In this document: positions 57,059-64,000 of the stretch, piece after piece | How positions within the stretch are numbered: position 1 is the stretch's first letter | Layout of the letters: each line of letters begins with the position of its first letter | DNA from: Bacteroidetes bacterium B1(2017) | GTDB lineage: Bacteria > Bacteroidota > Bacteroidia > UKL13-3 | NCBI GenBank assembly: GCA_002256395.1 | Contig: NKJG01000007.1 | Span: 88,951-152,950 of the forward strand | DNA length: 64,000 bases | Direction of reading: 5' to 3' | The notes under the pieces: model-generated | Seen by the model: the letters and a program-made list of their open reading frames with translations, nothing else | Databases searched by the model: none | What the model was told of the DNA's origin: nothing | Made by a program: the position numbers and the translations under genes

Positions 57059-59719
57059 CTACTTCACCAAAACTACTCTTAGTGCATTAGAAGGTGCATT
57101 TGCATCTGTTGGAATAAGTTGAACCAAATAGGTTCCTGTACTTAATTGTCCCATTTCTAGGCTAATTTCTGATAATCCACTGCGTAGTTTACCATACGAT
57201 TTTTTTAGTACTTCTTTTCCCTGCAAATCCATTACTACCAAATTTACATCAGTTGCATACGGCAAAGACAACATCATAGTATACCTGTCTTGTGTTGGAT
57301 TTGGATAGCCATTGAAAAGCAAAATTCCTGCCCCTTGAGTATTTGTTTTTCCTAATTGAATTACACCCACACTTCCGCTAGAATCTAATTGAATAGTTCC
57401 CCCCGAAAGAATACTTCCATTATCATCATAACAATTAAACGTAATATTTCTTGGATTGCCATTTGCAAAAAAGAGTTGGAATATACCCGACGAATCGTTT
57501 GCAGCTAGCATAAGTGGATCAGACAATTCTAACAATGCATTATATCTTGCATGAGAAGTATATTTCATACGCAAGAATGCAGCACGCTCTTTTGTATAAT
57601 ATTGTTCGGCACCCGTAGAACCTACAATCTCTGGACCATTTACAGAATCCATAATTCCAAAGGTTACATACCTAACCTTATACGGATTTGGATCAAGCTT
57701 AGTTTCTGATGGGCCTGCAATGCGGAACGAATATGCACTAATTTTTTGGAATGGACTCTTAACGGCTTTCAATCCATAATTTACAAAATTTACATCTGTT
57801 AAAGGCACGGCACTTGGCGTCCATTTTACCTTACACGTATCGCCATTACAATGTATAACACTAACTGTTACATAACCCGAAAAGGGTGGAGAACTAAAGT
57901 AATAGGCTTGGATATTGAGCATTTGTCCGGGCAAGGTATTTGTACCGCTTACAGAAATAGTAGTATTAACCTGAGCGCTGCTTAAATTTACATTTGGTGT
58001 ACCAACAACAATTCCACTTTGCCAGAAGTTTGGAACCAATACTCCACCCGAAGTATATTTATTAATAATAACTCCGCAAATAGGACTAGTAGGAATGGAT
58101 TGATTAGTGATATAAAAATTTAAGTAATTCATACCTGCGCTACCTGGAGCACACACACACACATTTGTTTTAATGCTATCACATTTTATTTGAGGTGCTC
58201 TTGGGCAACCTTTCACATCAATGGTATATTTACAACTATCTCCCCCAACAAACTTTACCCAATAGCTAACAACCATACTACCACTTGAAGTTGTACTTTG
58301 TAAAGAGGTATTAAAGAAAGAAAGATTAGCACAGGCAGGGGTAAATGTAACTAAGCCCGTTGCCGTTCCACTTAAGGAAACCGAACTAGGAGCCGCATTA
58401 CAACTGGCAGAATATCCTTGAATAACACCACCTGAAACAGTGTAACGAATACTTGTTACAGCCGGACCACCTGCTAAATTTCTTGAGATGCCAGAGGTGC
58501 AACAATTAGTATCTACTTTATCGGGTAAAAAATAGCTGCAATTATTTACAGGCGTTGCAAAATTTGGCAAGTAATTAGGTAATCCCTGAAATGACATTTT
58601 ACCCGAAAGTGGAATCCCATTATTCATATAGGTGCAGCCAACACCATTTGCATTTGGAGTATTGATATACGACAAAGCAGTTTCTCCGCCACGAGCCACA
58701 TAAATGCGGTTATCGGGACCTAATTGAACTGCTCCAAATCCATAATAGGGTGTTCCAACTGGAGTATAGGAATAAATAAGGGTTCGAGAAGCTTTTATTA
58801 AAGCATCTGTACCCAAAGAAATATCGTATTGATTTAGGTAACGCAATACAGCATTACCAGAACAGGTTGTATACAGATATTTTCCATTAGGTGAAAATTC
58901 TACTCCATATACATTATCTAAGTAAACAGAATCTGTAATTAAATTAAGAGGTGAGGCAATACCCGTATTGGTATTAAATCCAAAGATATTTACTCGATCA
59001 TTAAAATAGCAGGCCATGGCCAATTTAGAACCATCAGGAGAGAATTTTAGATATCCATAATAATCAAAAACCTTCATTCCCGGAACTAATAAAAAATTTA
59101 AATAGGCTACACCTGAAGCAGTAACATCATACACCAATAATTTACCATTACCAGCGACATCGGGTTGTTGTAATGAAACCACATAATATCCACTCCCATC
59201 GGCCTTTTTTACAGCGGTTACTTTTTCTGCCGTGTTGGTGCCCTGACTTGGAGCCTGGGTATTTTTAGAAGCAAGCACAACTCCTCCAGCAGGGCTTCCG
59301 CTAGATCCATTTCCAACCACAGTCATATCCACTACTGAATACATTAAGAATCCAGCAGCCACAGCAGGAGTAGTAAAAATATAATATTTAGTGGTGCTAC
59401 CAGGCCAAGGAACAATTATAGAACTTTGAGTCGAGGAAGAATTTCCCAATAATCCTGTACCATTTGGCATCACTGCATTTGTCCTATCCCAAACACTCAC
59501 TCCATCTGTATAAAATAATAAATTTCCAGCACCATCAGAAATGGAAGCCACGCCTTCATTGGCATTCATTTGGGAAGTAGTAATGGCACTAGGTAAGAGA
59601 GAATTGTAAGGAAAAACAATGGCAGCATTATTTCCAAAATGCCAATTCTTTGCTTCTTTTTGAGCAAAGCTGCCAAATGCTGAAATGCATAGAAGCAGCA
59701 GGGTAAATATTTTCTTCAT
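57059..59719 (-). CDS. T9SS-secreted propeller-type surface protein
   Basis: An 886-residue exported protein with a signal peptide (~1-19). The N-terminal ~390 residues form a WD40-like beta-propeller common in Bacteroidota ('NWHFGNNAAIVFPYN', 'GNLLFYTDGVSVWD', 'KFSPDGSKLAMACY'). Then come Cys-containing beta-rich domains (~400-790) and a T9SS sorting domain (~800-886, 'FNGYPNPTQDRYTMML'). A TAGTTTTG box at 59745-59738 (minus strand) precedes the start. It is adjacent to the propeller-sensor kinase, whose target it could be; this is speculative. Confidence 0.85.
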   Translation of the reverse strand: MKKIFTLLLLCISAFGSFAQKEAKNWHFGNNAAIVFPYNSLLPSAITTSQMNANEGVASISDGAGNLLFYTDGVSVWDRTNAVMPNGTGLLGNSSSTQSSIIVPWPGSTTKYYIFTTPAVAAGFLMYSVVDMTVVGNGSSGSPAGGVVLASKNTQAPSQGTNTAEKVTAVKKADGSGYYVVSLQQPDVAGNGKLLVYDVTASGVAYLNFLLVPGMKVFDYYGYLKFSPDGSKLAMACYFNDRVNIFGFNTNTGIASPLNLITDSVYLDNVYGVEFSPNGKYLYTTCSGNAVLRYLNQYDISLGTDALIKASRTLIYSYTPVGTPYYGFGAVQLGPDNRIYVARGGETALSYINTPNANGVGCTYMNNGIPLSGKMSFQGLPNYLPNFATPVNNCSYFLPDKVDTNCCTSGISRNLAGGPAVTSIRYTVSGGVIQGYSASCNAAPSSVSLSGTATGLVTFTPACANLSFFNTSLQSTTSSGSMVVSYWVKFVGGDSCKYTIDVKGCPRAPQIKCDSIKTNVCVCAPGSAGMNYLNFYITNQSIPTSPICGVIINKYTSGGVLVPNFWQSGIVVGTPNVNLSSAQVNTTISVSGTNTLPGQMLNIQAYYFSSPPFSGYVTVSVIHCNGDTCKVKWTPSAVPLTDVNFVNYGLKAVKSPFQKISAYSFRIAGPSETKLDPNPYKVRYVTFGIMDSVNGPEIVGSTGAEQYYTKERAAFLRMKYTSHARYNALLELSDPLMLAANDSSGIFQLFFANGNPRNITFNCYDDNGSILSGGTIQLDSSGSVGVIQLGKTNTQGAGILLFNGYPNPTQDRYTMMLSLPYATDVNLVVMDLQGKEVLKKSYGKLRSGLSEISLEMGQLSTGTYLVQLIPTDANAPSNALRVVLVK

Positions 59720-59809
59720 ATAGTTAAAAGTTTAACCCAAAACTATTGCCGAAGAATAAGAAAAAAATAGGCTTTAAAGGGAAAGGTAGTTTCTTTTGAG
59801 AAAGCGGTA

Positions 59810-62791
59810 TTACAACGGAATACAAAGGCTCACACAAGTGCCTTTGAAAGCGTTCTCAGGATAAATATGGGTAAATTTAATAAGTCCTCTAGAATCTGTT
59901 ACTTGATGCAATAAACAAAGTCGTTGTAAGGTAATGGATAAGCCTTTTGCTTGATTTGCCTGAGTTAAAAAGGAATCTAGCAAGAGGCTTTCTGGAACTC
60001 CAATTCCATTATCTAGAATCTGTATCTCTAACTGATTCAGGCTATTTACCTTAAATAGCAATTTAATAAACCCTTGCTCATTCATATCTCTCAAGCCATG
60101 CCAAATAGCATTTTCTACAAAGGGTTGAATAAGCATGGCAGGTATAAATAGGTCCTCTTTATCTATCTCTGAATCTATTTCTATGTCAAAGAATATATCT
60201 TTTTGTAAACGTAAATTTTCGAAATGAATATATAATTTAAGATAGGCCAACTCTTCTTCAAGGCTTATATTTTTTTTATGCGAAATATCTAAGTTCATGC
60301 GTATTAAACGCGCAAAATCGCTTAGGTACTGGTTTGCTTGTTTGGGATGATTTGTATTGATAAACGATTGAATAGAATTCATAACATTAAACAGAAAATG
60401 CGGATTCATCATCGTTAGCAAAGCTTGTTGCTCTAACTCACTTATACGCAACTTAATTTTATGCTGCTCTTCCTTGCGCCTTATTTTGGTTTTGAAATAG
60501 CGCATTACGAGCCAAACAGAAATACTTGTAATAACAGATAAACATAGGAAAACAAACCATGTTTCTCTCCAAAAAGGAGGCATTATAATAAATGAAAAAG
60601 AAGCAGAATTACTCCAGTCGCCAGCACCTATTCTACCTTGTACTTCAAATGTGTATGATCCAGGTTCTATTAATGGCAGAACAACACTATTTCCTGAGGT
60701 ATAAAACCAGGCCTGATCACTGCGCAAACGGTACCTATAATTAACTCGTTCGGGTATTTGAAAATGAATGGAAATAAACTGTATTCGGAAGGTATTATTA
60801 TCATAATTTAGGCTTAAACCCTGTTTAAAAGAAAAGGAAGAATCGCCCACAAAAACTTTTTCAATATAGGTTTGAGGTCGAGGAATATTATTTTCAGAAA
60901 AGCGATTAGGAATAAGGTACACCCCTTGATTTCCTGCCATTCCTATTTCATTACCATCCACAAAAAAATCATTAATTTCTTTTTGCTGAAAGAGGCTAAA
61001 CATTGCCGAAGGGAGTTCTTCCACCAGTTGCCCATTTATAGAACGAAATACAAAAATACCATTTAAGGTAAGCACATATATCAAGGGCCCATGCACACTA
61101 ATTTTTTTGCAAAAACTACTTCCAGAACCTTCTGCCATTTGAAGATGCTGCAATATTTTACCATTCTTATAAACCAATAAACCCATTCCGTTTGTACCTA
61201 ATAACAATAGTGAATCCTCGGTTTCTTCAATACAATTAATCCTTTCTTGCAAAAGAGTATTTTCATTAGAACAATTTCTTGTTACCCCATTTTCATGAAC
61301 ATATAAACCAGAATCGGTTCCAAACCATAATGATTTATTATTTGAGTAATAGACTGAATAAATCTTATTGTCGGACATCCATTTCAATTTCCCATAGCAA
61401 CTACATTTAGTATTATAAACTCCTTTGCTATTTGTGCTATGGTTAGGGTCAGGGAAATACTCATATATACCATGTTTTGCACCAATGAAAAATTTGCCTT
61501 GTCTGTAACTAAAAGATTTTACAACTGAAATAACTGACACCAATTGGGTATCGTTATAAAACGGAACAATATGTTCGGATTTTAATTGGGCATTATAGTG
61601 TAAAATTTGTAGTGACATACCCACCCAAACATCCTTGGCCGAGGTTTGCAGGAGAAAACATTTTTCACTTGTTGGCTTTTTTGTTTCATGAGTAAGAACC
61701 GAATTTGTTTTAGGAAACCAATTCATCCATTTTCCATTATTTAATCCAATCACAACATTTCCATCTGTCATTTTTGCAATGGAATAACAACGCGCGTTAG
61801 GTTCGCCCTTTTGCGGATTAAAATAACTTACCTTTCTAGTAATGGCTGGAATTTGAATGATTCCATCACCAGGAGTATTTACCCAAACATTATCTTCTCT
61901 ATCTGTAAAAACCATGGTGAAGGAGATTTCTGGAAGATATATTTTAGGTGCTAAGCTTAAGTTGTTTTGTTGATAGCAATACAATCCAAACTGAGAGGCT
62001 ATCCAAACAAACCCATCCTTACTTATACTTACACAAAGGGTTTTAGATTTGCGTAAATTAGCATCTAATTTCAAACAAATTTTCTGCTCCAACTTAGTTT
62101 GCTCAATCAAATAATCGGAGCTAAAAAAATAAATTCGACCATCCTTGGTTCGAAACGGAAATCCTTCATTTCTTGGAATAAACCTTTGTTTATAAACCGA
62201 AACTTGGTTATTGCAATACAAAATACTTTCGTGTTGTTTCTGTTTAAAAATCAAAAGTGAATCGCCAAAAGCGTAATACATGGTGCATCCATCAAAGTTC
62301 CGTTCCATGGCAGGGTCGTTTGAGTTTGGGTCGACCATTACCGTTGACCCAATAGAAAGGAACCATTTCCGCATGTGCTGATCTTCATAGAAATCTAAAA
62401 ATGAATAATTCGTTTTAATAGCATTCAAGCTTGAATCAGAACTGGCATTATATATTTTATCTTGGTACCAATAACATGCGCTTCCATTATATCCAAAGAA
62501 CCAAATTTTCCCATCCTCACCCTCCTTTAGCACCACTACTTCATTATCTGTTAATCCATCGCGACGGGTATAATGCACAAAGTTGGAACCATTATATCTA
62601 ATAACGCCTTGTTCGGTTGCCATCCATAAATACCCCCTCCTATCTTGTATAATTCGATACACAGAATTAGCAGGAAGTCCGTTCCCATGATGAATTTTTT
62701 TAAACAATAATTCCTGAGCCCAACACATATTGGGTAGCAGCAAGAGGAAGTATAGAAATACTATATAGTTAATTGTTTTTACCTTGTGCAT
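59810..62791 (-). CDS. Propeller-sensor histidine kinase (Reg_prop / Y_Y_Y / LytS-type kinase)
   Basis: A 993-residue membrane kinase. A signal peptide (~1-25) precedes a periplasmic two-component regulator propeller ('IIQDRRGYLWMATEQGVIRY', 'DREDNVWVNTPGDGI'). A Y_Y_Y-like beta-sandwich follows (~670-735, 'RVNYRYRLRSDQAWF'), then one membrane helix at ~750. The cytoplasmic part carries His798 in MNPHFLFNVMNSIQ and a HATPase with 'PFVENAIWHGLRDM' and 'DNGIGVP'. Only one transmembrane helix is seen. Its start overlaps the LytTR gene by 23 bp. The signal is unknown; such sensors often detect polysaccharides. Confidence 0.9.
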   Translation of the reverse strand: MHKVKTINYIVFLYFLLLLPNMCWAQELLFKKIHHGNGLPANSVYRIIQDRRGYLWMATEQGVIRYNGSNFVHYTRRDGLTDNEVVVLKEGEDGKIWFFGYNGSACYWYQDKIYNASSDSSLNAIKTNYSFLDFYEDQHMRKWFLSIGSTVMVDPNSNDPAMERNFDGCTMYYAFGDSLLIFKQKQHESILYCNNQVSVYKQRFIPRNEGFPFRTKDGRIYFFSSDYLIEQTKLEQKICLKLDANLRKSKTLCVSISKDGFVWIASQFGLYCYQQNNLSLAPKIYLPEISFTMVFTDREDNVWVNTPGDGIIQIPAITRKVSYFNPQKGEPNARCYSIAKMTDGNVVIGLNNGKWMNWFPKTNSVLTHETKKPTSEKCFLLQTSAKDVWVGMSLQILHYNAQLKSEHIVPFYNDTQLVSVISVVKSFSYRQGKFFIGAKHGIYEYFPDPNHSTNSKGVYNTKCSCYGKLKWMSDNKIYSVYYSNNKSLWFGTDSGLYVHENGVTRNCSNENTLLQERINCIEETEDSLLLLGTNGMGLLVYKNGKILQHLQMAEGSGSSFCKKISVHGPLIYVLTLNGIFVFRSINGQLVEELPSAMFSLFQQKEINDFFVDGNEIGMAGNQGVYLIPNRFSENNIPRPQTYIEKVFVGDSSFSFKQGLSLNYDNNTFRIQFISIHFQIPERVNYRYRLRSDQAWFYTSGNSVVLPLIEPGSYTFEVQGRIGAGDWSNSASFSFIIMPPFWRETWFVFLCLSVITSISVWLVMRYFKTKIRRKEEQHKIKLRISELEQQALLTMMNPHFLFNVMNSIQSFINTNHPKQANQYLSDFARLIRMNLDISHKKNISLEEELAYLKLYIHFENLRLQKDIFFDIEIDSEIDKEDLFIPAMLIQPFVENAIWHGLRDMNEQGFIKLLFKVNSLNQLEIQILDNGIGVPESLLLDSFLTQANQAKGLSITLQRLCLLHQVTDSRGLIKFTHIYPENAFKGTCVSLCIPL

Positions 62792-63560
62792 ACGTTCTGA
62801 ACCAATCTAACACATCAGCTGCTTTTCTTCTACTTACAGGAATATTGGTGCCATCTAACAAAGCAATTTCAAGCGAATCCTTTTTAGAAATGGCTTGTAC
62901 ATGAGCTAGGTTAATTAGGTAAGATTTATGAACCCGCATAAATCCCTTATCTGTAAGCATATCTTCATATTCTTTTAAGGTTCGAGCCACCACCTTTTCT
63001 GATTTGCCTGTAATATGAAAAATTGAATAATTATCTGAACCCTGCACATACATAACTTGATTGAGTTCAAAGGATTCATACCCACTTGCATTGGGGAGAG
63101 TAATTTTAGTTAAGGGTGTTTTGCCTAAAGCCAGAGCGGTTAATTGATTTAAACTTTGATGATATACCTCCTTGATTGATTTTTTAATGCTAGTTAATTG
63201 AACCAATTTCTCTTCCGTTTGAATTAATTCAGAAATATCAATGGGCTTAAGCAAATAATCAACGGCACTAATACGCAGGGCCTGGAGTAAGTATTTTTCG
63301 AAGGCAGTTACAAAAACAATAAATGGTTTGCAGCTAAGCTGAGGAACAATATCAAAGCCATTTTTTCCATGAATATTTACATCCAAAAAAACCACATCTG
63401 GTTGTAGTAGATTTATGAGTTTAATTGCCTTTTCATTTGAATCGGCAGTATCAATAACGTTAATTTTGGGGCAATACAATTCCAACATCTTCCCCAAATT
63501 ATCAAGGGCGGGCTGCTCATCATCAACCAGTATCGCAGTAATTGAGATTGCTTGGGGCAT
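62769..63560 (-). CDS. LytTR-family response regulator paired with the propeller-sensor kinase
   Basis: A 263-residue regulator. The receiver has VDDE at residues 12-15, phosphoacceptor Asp60 in VVFLDVNIHG, and Lys in 'DYLLKPIDIS'. A helical linker leads to the LytTR domain (~160-255, 'VMYVQGSDNYSIFHI', 'MRVHKSYLINLAHVQ', 'NIPVSRRKAADVLDWF'). The kinase gene starts 23 bp before its stop, so the two are coupled. Confidence 0.92.
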   Translation of the reverse strand: MPQAISITAILVDDEQPALDNLGKMLELYCPKINVIDTADSNEKAIKLINLLQPDVVFLDVNIHGKNGFDIVPQLSCKPFIVFVTAFEKYLLQALRISAVDYLLKPIDISELIQTEEKLVQLTSIKKSIKEVYHQSLNQLTALALGKTPLTKITLPNASGYESFELNQVMYVQGSDNYSIFHITGKSEKVVARTLKEYEDMLTDKGFMRVHKSYLINLAHVQAISKKDSLEIALLDGTNIPVSRRKAADVLDWFRTYAQGKNN

Positions 63561-64000
63561 AGCTAAAAGAATTGTTTTACAAAGGGAAGATATTGAATAA
63601 AGAAATAGGATTGCCTTTTAAAGTTTGTAAAATTATGTTTTGGCAGGGGGAAGAAACAGAAAGAGAAACAGAAAGGGAAAGAGACTCTTGCTCTTTCTCC
63701 TTCTCTTTCTTCTTTTCGTGCACCCAAAGGGATTATTGCATGATCCCTTTTAAGATGCAAAGGGAACCAATCCCGCATCGCTGCCGCGCTGCTTTTGAAC
63801 TCCTTCATAAATCTTCGAACCATTCGGTTCAAGATTTATTGCGGTGTTCAAAAGTGCCGGTATTGGTCATTACGTGCACCCAAAGGGGGTATTACCCTAC
63901 CTATAAATATATCATGTAGCTATCAATGTTTTCAACTATTTCAAAGTTTTTTGGTAAGTGTATTGTTTTTCAAGGTATATCAAATTTCCACCAGTAATAC
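63561..64000. other. Non-coding end region with a hairpin element between 15-bp direct repeats
   Basis: No gene is supported; the open frame on the plus strand is low-complexity and repeats itself. A purine-rich inverted element spans 63655-63711. From 63717 to 63887 a segment is bounded by the direct repeat CGTGCACCCAAAGGG. Inside it are a small palindrome AAAGGGAT...ATCCCTTT (63726-63750) and a strong hairpin with CTTTTGAAC/GTTCAAAAG (63792-63854) and a near-perfect inner stem around ATTC (63807-63839). Confidence 0.6.

Noticed and set aside
63572..63919. Plus-strand 115-residue frame at the window end
   Set aside because: Its content is low-complexity (ERETERER) plus a duplicated CTQR motif from the direct repeats; a frame on the other strand overlaps the same DNA.

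Overview
The window looks like a chromosomal segment of a low-GC member of the Bacteroidota, probably a Chitinophagales/Sphingobacteriales-type environmental genome. The evidence is: four large secreted proteins with type IX secretion (T9SS) C-terminal sorting domains, LytS/LytTR two-component pairs, delta-60 and Reg_prop propellers, many short lipoproteins, and promoter-like TTTG / TAnnTTTG elements in front of several transcription units. No plasmid, phage or CRISPR-Cas locus is visible. Species cannot be named from sequence reading alone.

Layout. 1-3.95 kb (minus): a TetR-controlled tripartite exporter (TetR, TolC-like outer membrane protein, HlyD-like lipoprotein, two ABC ATPases, the second cut by the window edge). 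4.1-6.2 kb (plus): translationally coupled crcB-rsgA-dtd-MazG-like genes, then a lipoprotein. 6.8 kb (minus): a 4.5S SRP RNA gene with its promoter. 7-9.8 kb: an envelope protein and a biotin-dependent acyl-CoA carboxyltransferase. 9.9-20.7 kb (plus): a DUF3857/transglutaminase membrane protein, a giant alpha-2-macroglobulin and penicillin-binding protein 1C. 20.7-21.9 kb: a Y1 (RAYT) transposase between two palindromic repeat clusters, one expanded into a 46-47 bp array. 21.9-26.8 kb (minus): gpsA, pnp, rpsO and an alpha/beta hydrolase. 26.8-31 kb: a gene-poor stretch with tRNA-Glu, two unknown genes, a 4 x 84 bp repeat, a LuxR-type regulator and a well-delimited structured RNA gene of about 195 nt (6S-like candidate). 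31-34.3 kb (plus): gapA and two LPP20-like lipoproteins. 34.3-38 kb (minus): a LytTR/LytS pair and atpDC. 38-38.8 kb: a GC-rich palindromic repeat array. 38.8-63.6 kb (all minus): a thioesterase, a fused phytase/PhoX-like secreted protein, thiamine pyrophosphokinase, radical SAM and glycosyltransferase genes, an SprB-repeat surface protein, a PIN-domain/Lys-rich gene pair between direct repeats, two more T9SS cargo proteins and a propeller-sensor histidine kinase with its LytTR regulator. 63.6-64 kb: non-coding, with a hairpin element between 15-bp direct repeats.

How the parts fit. The housekeeping genes (rpsO-pnp, gapA, atpDC, gpsA, rsgA, dtd, ffs, tRNA-Glu) are ordinary core functions. The accessory character lies in the cell-surface genes (A2M/PBP1C defence and peptidoglycan pair, T9SS cargo, lipoproteins) and in the unusually rich set of intergenic palindromic repeats. 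The most interesting items are the promoter-and-terminator-bounded ncRNA at 30615-30845, the RAYT with its mirrored A-B...B'-A' repeat clusters, the PIN gene pair flanked by about 140-bp direct repeats, and the three-module secreted phosphatase-like fusion. All family assignments come from motif recognition; no database search was run.
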